From assembly GCF_900101685.1 (NCBI RefSeq), contig NZ_FMZZ01000012.1, positions 124,001 to 188,000 on the forward strand: 64,000 bases of DNA. Reading direction: 5' to 3'. The translations under genes were made by a program, and so were the position numbers. The DNA comes from Actinokineospora iranica. Lineage in GTDB: Bacteria; Actinomycetota; Actinomycetes; Mycobacteriales; Pseudonocardiaceae. This document shows, in pieces, positions 39,991-49,595 of this stretch; within the stretch, counting starts at the first letter, position 1, and every line of letters begins with the position of its first letter. A model generated the notes under the pieces. That model was not told the origin of the DNA, did no database searches, and saw nothing but the letters and a program-made list of their open reading frames with translations.

Positions 39991-41961
39991 GTGAGCGTCG
40001 AGTCCGTCTTCCCCCGCCTTGAGCCCCTGCTGCCCCGGGTGTCCAAGCCGGTCCAGTATGTCGGCGGAGAGCTGAACGCCACCGTCAAGGACTGGGACAG
40101 CGCCGCGGTGCGCTGGGCCCTGATGTACCCGGACGCCTACGAGGTCGGGCTGCCCAACCAGGGCGTCATGATCCTCTACGAGGTGCTCAACGAGATGCCC
40201 GACGTCCTGGCCGAGCGCACCTACGCGGTCTGGCCGGACCTGGAGAAGCTCATGCGGGAGCACGGCGTCCCGCAGTTCACCGTCGACGGCCACCGGCCCC
40301 TCGGCGCGTTCGACGTGCTCGGTGTCAGCTTCTCCACCGAGCTGGGCTACACGAACATGCTCACCGCGCTCGACCTGGCAGGCATCCCGCTGCACGCGGC
40401 CGACCGCACCGTCGAGCACCCTGTCGTCCTCGCGGGCGGCCACGCGGCGTTCAACCCCGAGCCCATCGCCGACTTCATCGACGCCGCCGTGCTGGGCGAC
40501 GGCGAAGAGGCCGTCGGCGAGATCACCGACATCATCCGGCAGTGGAAGGCGCAGGGACGCCCCGGCGGGCGCGACGAGCTGCTGACCCGGCTAGCGGAGA
40601 CCGGCACGGTCTATATCCCGCGCTTCTACGACGTCTCTTACCGCGAAGACGGCCACATAGACGCCGTCACACCCAACCGGGATCGCGTGCCTGCCACGGT
40701 CGCCAAGCGCACGACCATGGACCTCGACGCCTGGCCGTACCCGAAGCAGCCGCTGGTGCCGCTCGCCGAGAGCGTCCACGAGCGGATGAGCGTGGAGATC
40801 TTCCGCGGCTGCACCCGCGGCTGCCGCTTCTGCCAGGCGGGCATGATCACCCGCCCGGTGCGGGAGCGGTCCATCGAGGGCATCGGCGCGATGATCCAGA
40901 CCGGCCTTGAGGCAAGCGGCTTCGAGGAGGTGGGCCTGCTCTCGCTGTCCAGCGCGGACCACTCCGAGATCGGCGAGATCACCAAGCAGCTCGCCGACCG
41001 CTACGAGGGCACCAACACCGGTCTGTCGCTACCGAGCACGCGGGTAGACGCGTTCAACATCGATCTGGCAAACGAGCTGTCGCGCAACGGTAGGCGTTCC
41101 GGGCTTACCTTCGCCCCGGAAGGCGGCAGTGAGCGCATCCGGCGGGTCATCAACAAGATGGTGTCCGAAGAGGACCTCATCAAGACGGTAAGCGCCGCGT
41201 ACGCCAACGGTTGGCGCCAGGTGAAGCTCTACTTCATGTGCGGTTTGCCCACCGAGACCGACGAAGACGTCCTGCAGATCGCCGAGATGGCCAAGAACGT
41301 CATCCGCGCGGGCCGGGAAGCCAGCGGGCGCAGGGACATCCGATGCACGATCTCCATCGGCGGGTTCGTGCCCAAGCCGCACACCCCGTTCCAGTGGGCC
41401 GCGCAGTGCGATCCGGACACTGTGGACAGTCGGCTGCGGAAGCTGCGCGAGGCCGTCAACTCCGACCGCGACCGCAGCCTCGGCCGCAACATCGGAATGC
41501 GCTACCACGACGGAAAGCCCAGCCTCATCGAGGGACTGCTCTCCCGGGGCGACCGCCGCGTCGGCCGCGTGATCGAGCGGGTCTGGCGCGACGGCGGCCG
41601 GTTCGACGGCTGGAGCGAGCACTTCTCCTACGACCGCTGGGTTTCCGCCGCGGCGGCGGAACTGGAGCCGCTGCGCGTCTCGCTCGACTGGTACACCACC
41701 CGCGAGCGCGACGAGGCCGAGATCCTGCCCTGGGACCACCTGGACTCCGGCCTGGACAAGGAATGGCTCTGGGACGACTGGCAGGACGCGCTCGACGCCC
41801 GCGAGCAGGACGACTGCCGCTGGACGCCGTGCTTCGACTGCGGGGTCTGCCCGGCCATGGGCACCGACATCGAGATCGGCCCCACCGGCCGCAAACTCCT
41901 GCCGATCAGTCCGGTCGGCGTCGGCTCGCCCACCCGGAACCCGGCGCTTACCGGCCAGTGA
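39991..41961 (+). CDS. TIGR03960-type B12-binding radical SAM protein
   Basis: 656 residues. N-terminal cobalamin-binding-like region (about 1-200), then the radical SAM core with C-T-R-G-C-R-F-C (Cx3Cx2C) in VEIFRGCTRGCRFCQAG, and a C-terminal FDCGVCPAMG motif. TIGR03960 family; reaction unknown. It normally sits next to the TIGR03936 gene, with which it is thought to work, and upstream of rne. TACCCT (39977-39982) eight bases before the GTG suggests a leaderless start. Confidence 0.93.
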   Translation: MSVESVFPRLEPLLPRVSKPVQYVGGELNATVKDWDSAAVRWALMYPDAYEVGLPNQGVMILYEVLNEMPDVLAERTYAVWPDLEKLMREHGVPQFTVDGHRPLGAFDVLGVSFSTELGYTNMLTALDLAGIPLHAADRTVEHPVVLAGGHAAFNPEPIADFIDAAVLGDGEEAVGEITDIIRQWKAQGRPGGRDELLTRLAETGTVYIPRFYDVSYREDGHIDAVTPNRDRVPATVAKRTTMDLDAWPYPKQPLVPLAESVHERMSVEIFRGCTRGCRFCQAGMITRPVRERSIEGIGAMIQTGLEASGFEEVGLLSLSSADHSEIGEITKQLADRYEGTNTGLSLPSTRVDAFNIDLANELSRNGRRSGLTFAPEGGSERIRRVINKMVSEEDLIKTVSAAYANGWRQVKLYFMCGLPTETDEDVLQIAEMAKNVIRAGREASGRRDIRCTISIGGFVPKPHTPFQWAAQCDPDTVDSRLRKLREAVNSDRDRSLGRNIGMRYHDGKPSLIEGLLSRGDRRVGRVIERVWRDGGRFDGWSEHFSYDRWVSAAAAELEPLRVSLDWYTTRERDEAEILPWDHLDSGLDKEWLWDDWQDALDAREQDDCRWTPCFDCGVCPAMGTDIEIGPTGRKLLPISPVGVGSPTRNPALTGQ

Positions 41962-42000
41962 CAGCGCTGACAGCGCGGGTTACCAGCCTGTAGGTCAGGG

Positions 42001-43410
42001 CTAAGAGACCGCGGCAAGCGCGTCGACTAACCCGTGCCCGTAGAAGCTGTTGAACGGCGCGTACCCGGAGCAGTAAGCGTCCTGCCCGCCCGTGCCGTCG
42101 AGGTCGTAGTCGCCGGGGCACTCGACTGACCGCGCCTGCTCGGTGAGCAGGCGGGCGAGCCGCTGCGGCGACGCGTCGGGGTGCGTCGAGGCCAGCAGGG
42201 CCGCGACACCGGTCGCGTGCGGGGCGGCCATCGACGTGCCGCACGCCTTGGCGTAGCCGCCGGGGACCGTGGAGAGCACGCAGCCGTCGTGGGCCTGGTC
42301 GCCGCCGGGAGCGGTCACGTCGATCACCCCGAGGCCGTAGGCGCTGTACCCGGCCTTGAGCCGGTCGGCGCTCACCGCGGACACCGCGACGACCCCGCGC
42401 AGCCCGCCGGGCAGCACCTTGCACGAGCCGTCGAGTTCCCGCCGCTCGCCGTCCGGACCCGCGGTCTGCCCGTGCGGGTCGGCGAGGTCGACCGCCTCGT
42501 TGGACGCCGCCGCGACGGTCAGCACGCCCGCCTTCGTGGCGTGCTCGACCGCGCGGCGCACCGCCTCGTAGACGACGTGCTCTTCGCCCCGGTCGCAGGT
42601 CAGCGGCCACGGGTCGACGAAGTAGCTGTTGTTGGTCAGTGTCATGCCGGTGGCCGCGGCCCACATCAGCCCGCAGACCACGGCTTCCGGGCGCACATAC
42701 CCGTCGTCGCCGACGACCTTGACCGAGGCCACCCGCGCGCCGGGGGCGACGCCGGTGACGCCGCGCCCGTCGTCCGCGGCGGCGATGAGCCCCGCGACGT
42801 GCGTGCCGTGCGGCGAAGTCGTCGGCCGCCACGCTGCGGGCGCCGGGTCCGCCTTGCCGGTCAGGCACCCCGCCGAGCGCGTCGGGTCGACGGCCGCGGC
42901 CAGGTCGGGGTGGTCCGGATCGATGCCCGAGTCGAGGACGCCGACGACCACGTCGCCGCTGCCCCGGTTGAGCGCCCGGGCCGCGTCGGCCCGGATCATG
43001 CCCATGTCCCACTGCTCGTCGGTGCGGTCTCTTGTGTCCACCCCGCCGCTCGCGCCTGTCGTAAGAGAGGCCTTCTTAGCCGACTTACCGAGCGCCGCTT
43101 GAGCGCTGAACGCCCGGTGACGGCCGATCCGGTCCGCGAACCTCGGCTCAGCCGAAACGACGACGGCGACCGCGATCTCGGGGTGGTAGACCACGGTCGA
43201 GCCACAGGCCGAGGTGGTCTCGGCGGCCGCTTCCACCGCGCTGGTACCCGGGTCGAACAGGACGAGATAGCTCAGGTCGGGGCCGTTTCCGAGGCAGGAC
43301 GTCGCCCCCTCTTCCAGCGGCGCGCCCACGGCGGTCCCGGGGACTGCGAGCACGGCCGCGACTACCGCGACGCTTGCCGCTGCCGCCATCGTGCGGCGGA
43401 ACAGAGGCAC
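42001..43410 (-). CDS. Secreted S8 (subtilisin-like) serine peptidase
   Basis: 469 residues from GTG 43410, with GGGAGG six bases upstream. Signal peptide (about residues 1-30, RRTMAAAASVAVVAAVLAV), a propeptide-like region, then the catalytic domain: Asp in VGVLDSGIDPDH, His in SPHGTHVAGLIAA, oxyanion Asn in LTNNSYF, Ser in CGTSMAAPHATG. Several extra cysteines may form disulfides. No C-terminal sorting or membrane segment. It is placed antisense between the two radical SAM genes that are normally adjacent. Confidence 0.93.
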   Translation of the reverse strand: MPLFRRTMAAAASVAVVAAVLAVPGTAVGAPLEEGATSCLGNGPDLSYLVLFDPGTSAVEAAAETTSACGSTVVYHPEIAVAVVVSAEPRFADRIGRHRAFSAQAALGKSAKKASLTTGASGGVDTRDRTDEQWDMGMIRADAARALNRGSGDVVVGVLDSGIDPDHPDLAAAVDPTRSAGCLTGKADPAPAAWRPTTSPHGTHVAGLIAAADDGRGVTGVAPGARVASVKVVGDDGYVRPEAVVCGLMWAAATGMTLTNNSYFVDPWPLTCDRGEEHVVYEAVRRAVEHATKAGVLTVAAASNEAVDLADPHGQTAGPDGERRELDGSCKVLPGGLRGVVAVSAVSADRLKAGYSAYGLGVIDVTAPGGDQAHDGCVLSTVPGGYAKACGTSMAAPHATGVAALLASTHPDASPQRLARLLTEQARSVECPGDYDLDGTGGQDAYCSGYAPFNSFYGHGLVDALAAVS

Positions 43411-43567
43411 GGGGGACCTCCCAGTCGGGGCTGACCACTTTCGTGCGGACGCTAGCCAGACGGAGAGTCGGAAACAACCCGACGGCCTGAATTGGCGACC
43501 CCGGTACGGTGCCACTATCCCGGTTCACTCACCATCGGGATAAACGAGACCAGCAGAAGGAGTAGTC

Positions 43568-44362
43568 CTGAGCCGCCAGGATCAGCCCAACCCGTCGGCG
43601 CCGCCAGTGCAGAAGATCCGCCTGCGTTACGCCAAACGCGGCAGGCTCCGCTTCACCTCGCACCGCGACGTCGCCAGGGCGTTCGAGCGGGCCCTGCGCC
43701 GCGCGGGCGTGCCGATGGCCTACTCGCAGGGGTTCTCCCCGCACCCGAAGATCTCCTGGATCGGCGCGGCGCCGACCGGGGTCGCCAGCGAGGCGGAGTA
43801 CGTCGAGATCCAGTTGGTCGAGGCCGTGGACCCGGTGCGGCTCGCCGAGGTGCTCGACGCCGCGCTCGCCCCCGGCCTCGACGTGCTGGAGGCGGTCGCC
43901 GCGGGGCCGGGCGGGCTCGCGGAGCGGATGGAGGCCAGCCGCTGGCGCATCGAGCTGCCCGGGGTGGGCGTCGCCGAACTCCAGTCGGCGGTCGACTCGC
44001 TGCTCGCGCAAGAGCATGTCGAGGTGGAGCGGCTGACCAAGGACGGCAGACGGCTGATAGACGCCCGACCTGCGGTTATCCGGGCCGAAGTGCTGGCACC
44101 CGGCGGCCCCGGCGACGACGCGCCCGAGGGTGTGGGCACTGACATGTCCTACCCACAGGATTCGTGTGGGATACTACGTGTGGTCGTTCGGCAGACAACA
44201 CCAGCCGTGCGACCCGACGACGTACTGAGCGCGCTCCGCGTCGTCGCCGCCCTGGAACCGCCGGTGCCCGCGAAGGCGACCCGGATGGCCCAGGGACGGC
44301 TTGACGACGATGGCGGTCTGTCCGACCCGCTGGCCCTCGACAGGCAGGCGGCACTCGGTTAG
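43568..44362 (+). CDS. TIGR03936 radical SAM-associated protein
   Basis: 264 residues if it starts at CTG 43568, which has AAGGAG (43557-43562) five bases upstream and gives the N-terminus LSRQDQPNPSAPPVQK expected of the family; the first GTG (43607) would lose 13 residues and has no SD. Core: KIRLRYAKRGRLRFTSHRDVARAF and SQGFSPHPKISW, typical of TIGR03936. Function unknown; partner of the TIGR03960 radical SAM protein. The C-terminal third carries MSYPQDSCGILRVVV and is less conserved. Confidence 0.85.
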   Translation: MSRQDQPNPSAPPVQKIRLRYAKRGRLRFTSHRDVARAFERALRRAGVPMAYSQGFSPHPKISWIGAAPTGVASEAEYVEIQLVEAVDPVRLAEVLDAALAPGLDVLEAVAAGPGGLAERMEASRWRIELPGVGVAELQSAVDSLLAQEHVEVERLTKDGRRLIDARPAVIRAEVLAPGGPGDDAPEGVGTDMSYPQDSCGILRVVVRQTTPAVRPDDVLSALRVVAALEPPVPAKATRMAQGRLDDDGGLSDPLALDRQAALG

Positions 44363-44544
44363 CCCACCGCGGAGTCGGAGCGCCTCACCCGTGGTCGAAC
44401 GACCTGCCGTCAGCAGGCTCCGGTCCCATGTCCGGAGCCGGGACGGTGACAGGCGAGGATTCCCGCCGCCTCGCGCGGTGGAAATGACAACTAGGCCCCT
44501 GAGCGGCCGCGTCTGGACGACGCGCCCGGGGGCGGAGGAGCTAC

Positions 44545-47304
44545 ATGTCGGATATGTCGACCCCTGCCGGATCCACCGGCGGGGCTGCCACCACACCCAC
44601 CAACGCCGCCTTGGCCGACCTACCGGCCAAGGTGCGCGTCCACGCGCTCGCCAAGCTGCTCGAGGTGAGCAGCAAGGACGTCATCGCCGCGCTCGCCGAC
44701 CTCGGTGAGCCGGTGCGCGGCGCGCAGTCCAGCGTCGCCAAGGACACCGCGCTGCGGGTCGCCGCCGCGCTCACCGCCGACACGCCGTGGGAGGTCGAGA
44801 CCGCCGATGTCGAGCCGGAGGTCGTCGACGCCGCGACCGCTGCGGTGCTCGCGCCCGAACCGGAGAGCGCTCCCCGGCGCGTCCCGCCGACCCCGGTGTT
44901 CGCATCGGCGTCGCCGCTGTTCCTGCCGCCGGAGCCCCCGGCGGCTGCCCCCAAACCCGCCCGCGAGCCCGTCCGGGAGCCGATCCGCGAGCCGGAGCCG
45001 GAGCCGGTCGATGCCGAGGAGCACGCCGGGGACGAGGAGGACGAGGGCTCGGCCAGCCGCCGCCGCAGGCGCGGCCGCCGTGGCCGAGGCCGCGGCAAGG
45101 GCGCCGCGGACGAGGGCGTCGAGCAGACCGAGGACGAGCAGCGCGGCAAGTCGGAGCCCGAGGCCGAGGAACCCGAGGCCGAGTCCGCCGACGTCGGAGA
45201 CGACCAAGCGGAGGAGACCGGCGAGGGAGCCACCCGTCGCCGTCGCCGTCGCCGCCGCCGCAAGGGCGGGGACGACAACGAGGCCGAGGCCACCGTCGAC
45301 GACCCGCCGAACACCGTCGTGCACGTCCGCGAGGTCCGTGAGTCCCGCGAGGCGCGCGACGAGAAGACCGAGTCGGCCAACGCCCGCGACGAGGTGCGCA
45401 GCGTGCGCGGCTCGACCCGGCTGGAGGCCAAGCGCCAGCGCCGCCGCGACGGCAGGGAGGCGGGCCGCAGGCGCGCCCCGATCCTGTCCGAGGCGGAGTT
45501 CCTGGCCCGCCGCGAGGCGGTCGACCGGGCGATGGTCGTGCGCGAGCACGGCGACCGCACGCAGATCGGCGTCCTGGAGGACGGCGTGCTCGTCGAGCAT
45601 TTCGTCACATCGTCTGGCACCGGGTCGCTGGTCGGCAACGTCTACCTGGGCCGGGTCCAGAACGTGCTGCCCAGCATGGAGGCCGCGTTCGTCGACATCG
45701 GCCGGGGCCGCAACGCCGTGCTCTACGCCGGTGAGGTCGACTGGGACGCCGCCGGTCTCGAAGGCAAGGCGCGCAAGATCGAGCAGGCTCTCTCCACCGG
45801 CGACAGCGTGCTCGTCCAGGTCACCAAGGACCCGGTCGGCCACAAGGGCGCCCGGCTGACCACGCAGATCAGCCTGCCCGGCCGCTTCCTGGTGTACGTG
45901 CCCGGTGGCGGGGCGACCGGCATCTCCCGCAAGCTGCCGGAGAACGAGCGGCGCAGGCTCAAGGACGTCCTCAAGCGGATCGTCCCCGAGGACGCGGGCG
46001 TGATCATCCGCACCGCGTCGGAGGGCATCAGCGAAGAGGAACTCGGCCGCGACGTGCGGCGCCTGCAGGCCCAGTGGCAGGTCATCAAGGACAAGGCCGA
46101 AGGCGCCAACGGCGTCAAGAAGGCAGGCGCTCCCTCGCTGCTCTACGAGGAGCCCGACCTGCTGGTCAAGGTCGTCCGCGACCTGTTCACCGAGGACTTC
46201 ACCTCGCTGGTCGTCCAGGGCGAGACCGCCTGGGAGACCATCGACGCCTACGTCCGCCACGTGGCCCCCGAGCTGCTTGAGCGCGTGCGCAGGCACGTCG
46301 GACCGAAGGACGTGTTCGCCGAACACCGCGTCGACGAGCAGCTGCTCAAGGCTCTCGACCGCAAGGTCTGGCTGCCTTCCGGCGGTTACCTGGTGATCGA
46401 TCGCACCGAGGCCATGACGGTCATCGACGTCAACACCGGCAAGTTCACCGGGTCCGGCGGGAACCTCGAAGAGACCGTCACCCGGAACAACCTGGAATCG
46501 GCTGAGGAGATCGTCCGGCAGCTTCGACTGCGCGACATCGGCGGCATCATCGTCATCGACTTCATCGACATGGTGCTCGAATCCAACCGCGACCTGGTGC
46601 TGCGCAGGCTCACCGAATGCCTCGGCCGCGACCGCACCCGCCACCAGGTGGCCGAGGTCACCTCGCTCGGCCTCGTGCAGATGACCCGCAAGCGGGTCGG
46701 CACCGGCCTTCTCGAGGCGTTCAGCACCACCTGCGAGCACTGCAAGGGCCGTGGTGTCGTGGTCTCGACCGAGCCCAAGATGTCGGCGCCCACAGCCGCG
46801 GTGGCGCAGGCTCCCCAACCCAGCGGTCAGCAGGACAACCGCCAGCAGGACAACCGCCAGCAGGAGAGCCGCCAGCAGGACCGGGGACAGCAGCAAGGCA
46901 GGCGCAACCGCGGCCGCGGCGGCTCGGACGAGCCCAAGGACCAGGGCCGGGGCCAGGTCAAGGACCTGGCGAAGGACCCGGTCAAGGACGAGGCAGCCAA
47001 GGTCGCCGTCCGCGACATCGCCAAGGCGACCAGCAAGGCCGCGGAGCAGGCCGCGGCCGAGCCGGTGGCCGCGGAGCACGCCGAGCGCAACGGGTCGGTT
47101 CCCGAGCCGGTCGTGGAGCGCGACCACGGCCGCAACGGCCAGCAGGCGCGGGTGAGCGAGCCACAGCCGGTCGCCGAGGCCGCGCCGGTGGCAGCGGAGC
47201 CCCGGCCAGCGGCCGTGGCGTCCGCCGCGCCGCGCCGCAGGACCGCTCGCCGGGCCGCGTCCCGGCCAGCGGGCCCGCCGGTCGCGGTGACCCAGGAAGG
47301 GTGA
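44545..47304 (+). CDS. rne: Ribonuclease E/G
   Basis: 919 residues with GGAGGAG before the ATG. Central endonuclease: S1 domain (GSLVGNVYLGRVQNVLPSMEAAFVDIGRG), 5' sensor, DNase I-like site with aspartates in VIDVNTGKFTG and IVIDFIDM, and Zn-link CEHCKGRG. Long flanking regions: the N-terminus begins with an IF2-N-like helical domain (about residues 28-75, RVHALAKLLEVSSKDVIAAL) then acidic and Arg-rich low-complexity sequence to about 300; the C-terminus is Gln/Arg/Lys-rich. These disordered arms probably anchor a degradosome. Confidence 0.95.
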   Translation: MSDMSTPAGSTGGAATTPTNAALADLPAKVRVHALAKLLEVSSKDVIAALADLGEPVRGAQSSVAKDTALRVAAALTADTPWEVETADVEPEVVDAATAAVLAPEPESAPRRVPPTPVFASASPLFLPPEPPAAAPKPAREPVREPIREPEPEPVDAEEHAGDEEDEGSASRRRRRGRRGRGRGKGAADEGVEQTEDEQRGKSEPEAEEPEAESADVGDDQAEETGEGATRRRRRRRRRKGGDDNEAEATVDDPPNTVVHVREVRESREARDEKTESANARDEVRSVRGSTRLEAKRQRRRDGREAGRRRAPILSEAEFLARREAVDRAMVVREHGDRTQIGVLEDGVLVEHFVTSSGTGSLVGNVYLGRVQNVLPSMEAAFVDIGRGRNAVLYAGEVDWDAAGLEGKARKIEQALSTGDSVLVQVTKDPVGHKGARLTTQISLPGRFLVYVPGGGATGISRKLPENERRRLKDVLKRIVPEDAGVIIRTASEGISEEELGRDVRRLQAQWQVIKDKAEGANGVKKAGAPSLLYEEPDLLVKVVRDLFTEDFTSLVVQGETAWETIDAYVRHVAPELLERVRRHVGPKDVFAEHRVDEQLLKALDRKVWLPSGGYLVIDRTEAMTVIDVNTGKFTGSGGNLEETVTRNNLESAEEIVRQLRLRDIGGIIVIDFIDMVLESNRDLVLRRLTECLGRDRTRHQVAEVTSLGLVQMTRKRVGTGLLEAFSTTCEHCKGRGVVVSTEPKMSAPTAAVAQAPQPSGQQDNRQQDNRQQESRQQDRGQQQGRRNRGRGGSDEPKDQGRGQVKDLAKDPVKDEAAKVAVRDIAKATSKAAEQAAAEPVAAEHAERNGSVPEPVVERDHGRNGQQARVSEPQPVAEAAPVAAEPRPAAVASAAPRRRTARRAASRPAGPPVAVTQEG

Positions 47305-47339
47305 TGGCAGGCATCACGCTCCGGTTAAGCCACCCCGGT

Positions 47340-47369
47340 TTGACCCTGATTGGATAAGGCACGTAACCT
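47340..47369 (+). promoter_or_regulatory. Sigma-70-type promoter of rplU-rpmA
   Basis: TTGACC, 18 bases, TAACCT. Transcription would start near 47376 and produce a leader of about 110 bases containing a G-C-rich hairpin (47373-47400, with G-T pairs). Confidence 0.65.
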
Positions 47370-47450
47370 GTGACACGGCCCGCCGCTCGGTGGGCTGTGT
47401 CGTGCGAAGCCCGGTTCGGAGATTTACTGCCGAACATCAGGGCGCGCATG

Positions 47451-47476
47451 GCCCCCATCGTCTAGTAGCAGGAGAC
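47451..47476 (+). other. tRNA-Glu-like 5' segment in rplU leader
   Basis: GCCCCCATCGTCTAGT is identical to the first 16 bases of actinobacterial tRNA-Glu as I know it, and the following AGCAGGAGAC resembles the rest of the D-arm. The rest of the tRNA is missing; the rplU start lies 11 bases on. Confidence 0.5.
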
Positions 47477-47486
47477 TTCCGTCCCG

Positions 47487-47795
47487 ATGTACGCGATCGT
47501 CAAGACCGGCGGCAAGCAGTACAAGGTGGCTGTCGGCGACGTCGTCGAGGTCGAGAAGCTCGAGGGCGCGCCGGGCACTGAGCTGAGCCTCGCCGCGGTG
47601 CTCGTCGTCGACGGCACCGACGTCACCACGGACGCGGGCGCTTTGGCGAAGGTCTCGGTGACCGGCAAGGTCGTCGAGCAGACCAAGGGCCCGAAGATCC
47701 GCATCCACAAGTTCAAGAACAAGACCGGGTACCACAAGCGACAGGGTCACCGTCAGAAGCTGACCCGCGTCGAGGTCACCGGCATCACCAAGTAG
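47487..47795 (+). CDS. rplU: 50S ribosomal protein L21
   Basis: 102 residues: [18 protein letters not shown], then [21 protein letters not shown] near the C-terminus, the 23S-binding L21 signature. AGGAGAC precedes the ATG by about seven bases. Co-transcribed with rpmA and probably obgE. Confidence 0.98.
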   Translation: MYAIVKTGGKQYKVAVGDVVEVEKLEGAPGTELSLAAVLVVDGTDVTTDAGALAKVSVTGKVVEQTKGPKIRIHKFKNKTGYHKRQGHRQKLTRVEVTGITK

Positions 47796-47810
47796 AGGAC
47801 CTGAGCAGCC

Positions 47811-48068
47811 ATGGCACACAAAAAGGGCGCATCCAGCTCCCGTAACGGGCGCGACTCCAACGCCCAGTACCTCGGTGTGAAGCGCTACGGCGGCCAGGTC
47901 GTCAAGTCCGGCGAGATCCTGATCCGCCAGCGCGGCACCAAGTTCCACCCCGGTGTGAACGTCGGCCGCGGCAAGGACGACACGCTGTTCGCGCTGACCG
48001 CTGGCGCGGTCGAGTTCGGCTCGAAGCGCGGTCGCAAGACCGTCAACATCGTCCCGGTCGAGGTCTGA
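47811..48068 (+). CDS. rpmA: 50S ribosomal protein L27
   Basis: 85 residues: [20 protein letters not shown] and [24 protein letters not shown] are the invariant L27 segments; the N-terminus reaches the peptidyl-transferase centre. No Firmicutes-type cleaved prosequence. 15 bases from rplU. Confidence 0.98.
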   Translation: MAHKKGASSSRNGRDSNAQYLGVKRYGGQVVKSGEILIRQRGTKFHPGVNVGRGKDDTLFALTAGAVEFGSKRGRKTVNIVPVEV

Positions 48069-48097
48069 GTAGCGACCGGACCGACGCTAGACCCCCG

Positions 48098-48145
48098 ACG
48101 AGGGGCGGGCTGGAGCGCATCCGGCCCGCCCCTCGTTCGTGTTTT
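48098..48145 (+). terminator. Terminator after rpmA
   Basis: 13-bp stem ACGAGGGGCGGGC / GCCCGCCCCTCGT, 13-base loop, then TCGTGTTTTCT. It lies before obgE, so obgE expression may depend on read-through or its own promoter. Confidence 0.8.
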
Positions 48146-48161
48146 CTGAGAGGAACCCCTG

Positions 48162-49595
48162 GTGTCCCGATTCGTCGACCGAGTGGTCATCCATGTTGCC
48201 GCGGGCAGCGGCGGCAATGGCTGCGCCTCGGTGCACCGCGAGAAGTTCAAGCCGCTCGGCGGCCCTGACGGCGGCAACGGCGGCAACGGCGGCAACGTCG
48301 TGCTGGTCGTGGACAGCAACGTGCACACGCTGCTCGACTTCCACTTCCGCCCGCACGCCGACGCCGCCAGCGGCAAACAGGGCCAGGGCGCGAACCGCGA
48401 CGGCGCCACCGGGGAAGACCTTGAGCTGAAGGTGCCCGACGGCACCGTCGTCCTCGATGAGAACGGCGAGATCATCGTCGACCTCGTCGGCCACGGCACC
48501 CGGTTCGTCGCCGCCCAGGGCGGTCGCGGCGGCCTCGGCAACGCGGCGCTGTCCTCGAAGGCCCGCCGCGCGCCCGGGTTCGCCCTTCTCGGCGAGCCGG
48601 GGGAGACCCGCGACCTGGTGCTGGAACTGCGCTCGGTTGCCGACGCGGGCCTGCTCGGCTTTCCGTCGGCGGGTAAGTCGTCGCTGATCTCAGTCTTGTC
48701 CTCGGCCAAGCCGAAGATCGCCGACTACCCGTTCACCACGCTCGTGCCCAACCTCGGGGTCGTCACCGCGGGGGAGTCGGTCTACACCATCGCCGACGTG
48801 CCCGGGCTGATCCCGGGCGCCAGCCAGGGCAAGGGCCTCGGCCTGGACTTCCTGCGCCACATCGAGCGCTGCTCGGTGCTGGTGCACGTGATCGACTGCG
48901 CCACCTACGAGGCGGACCGCGACCCGATCTCCGACATCGACGCGCTGGAGGAGGAGCTGGCCCGCTACACCCCGGCCCTCGGCGGCGACCTCGCCGACCG
49001 GCCCCGGCTCGTCGTGCTCAACAAGATCGACGTGCCCGAGGCCCGCGAGCTGGCCGAGTTCGTGCGGCCCGACATCGAGGCGCGCGGCCTGCCGGTGTTC
49101 GCGGTGTCCACCGCGTCCCGGGAGGGGCTGCGGGAGCTGAGCTTCGCGCTGGCCAAGATCATCGAGGACGACCGGGCGAGCAAGCCCGCGCCCGAGTCCA
49201 CCCGGGTCGTCCTGCGGCCCACCGCGGTCGACGACGCGGGCTTCACCGTGGTCGCCGACCCGGAGGACGAGGAAGGCTTCATCGTGCGCGGCGAGCGCCC
49301 CGAGCGGTGGGTGCGCCAGACCGACTTCAACAACACCGAGGCCGTGGGCTACCTGGGCGACCGCCTGGCCCGCCTGGGCGTGGAGGAAGCGCTGGCCAAG
49401 GCGGGCGCGCGCCCGGGCTGCCCGGTCACCATCGGCGGCGTCACCTTCGACTGGGAGCCGTCGACGCCCGCTGGTGTCGCGATCATGATGCACGGCCGGG
49501 GCAGCGACCCGCGCCTGGAGCAGAACGAGCGCGTCAGCGCGGACGAGCGCAAGGCCGCCAAGATCGCCCGCCGAACCCGCCCAGAAGACGAGTGA
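48162..49595 (+). CDS. obgE: GTPase Obg
   Basis: 477 residues, GTG start with GAGAGGA upstream. Glycine-rich Obg fold (about 1-160), G domain with P-loop [12 protein letters not shown], switch [16 protein letters not shown], and NKIDVPEA, then the C-terminal OCT domain present in actinobacterial Obg and a charged tail. Couples 50S assembly and stress. Overlaps proB by four bases. Confidence 0.97.
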   Translation: MSRFVDRVVIHVAAGSGGNGCASVHREKFKPLGGPDGGNGGNGGNVVLVVDSNVHTLLDFHFRPHADAASGKQGQGANRDGATGEDLELKVPDGTVVLDENGEIIVDLVGHGTRFVAAQGGRGGLGNAALSSKARRAPGFALLGEPGETRDLVLELRSVADAGLLGFPSAGKSSLISVLSSAKPKIADYPFTTLVPNLGVVTAGESVYTIADVPGLIPGASQGKGLGLDFLRHIERCSVLVHVIDCATYEADRDPISDIDALEEELARYTPALGGDLADRPRLVVLNKIDVPEARELAEFVRPDIEARGLPVFAVSTASREGLRELSFALAKIIEDDRASKPAPESTRVVLRPTAVDDAGFTVVADPEDEEGFIVRGERPERWVRQTDFNNTEAVGYLGDRLARLGVEEALAKAGARPGCPVTIGGVTFDWEPSTPAGVAIMMHGRGSDPRLEQNERVSADERKAAKIARRTRPEDE

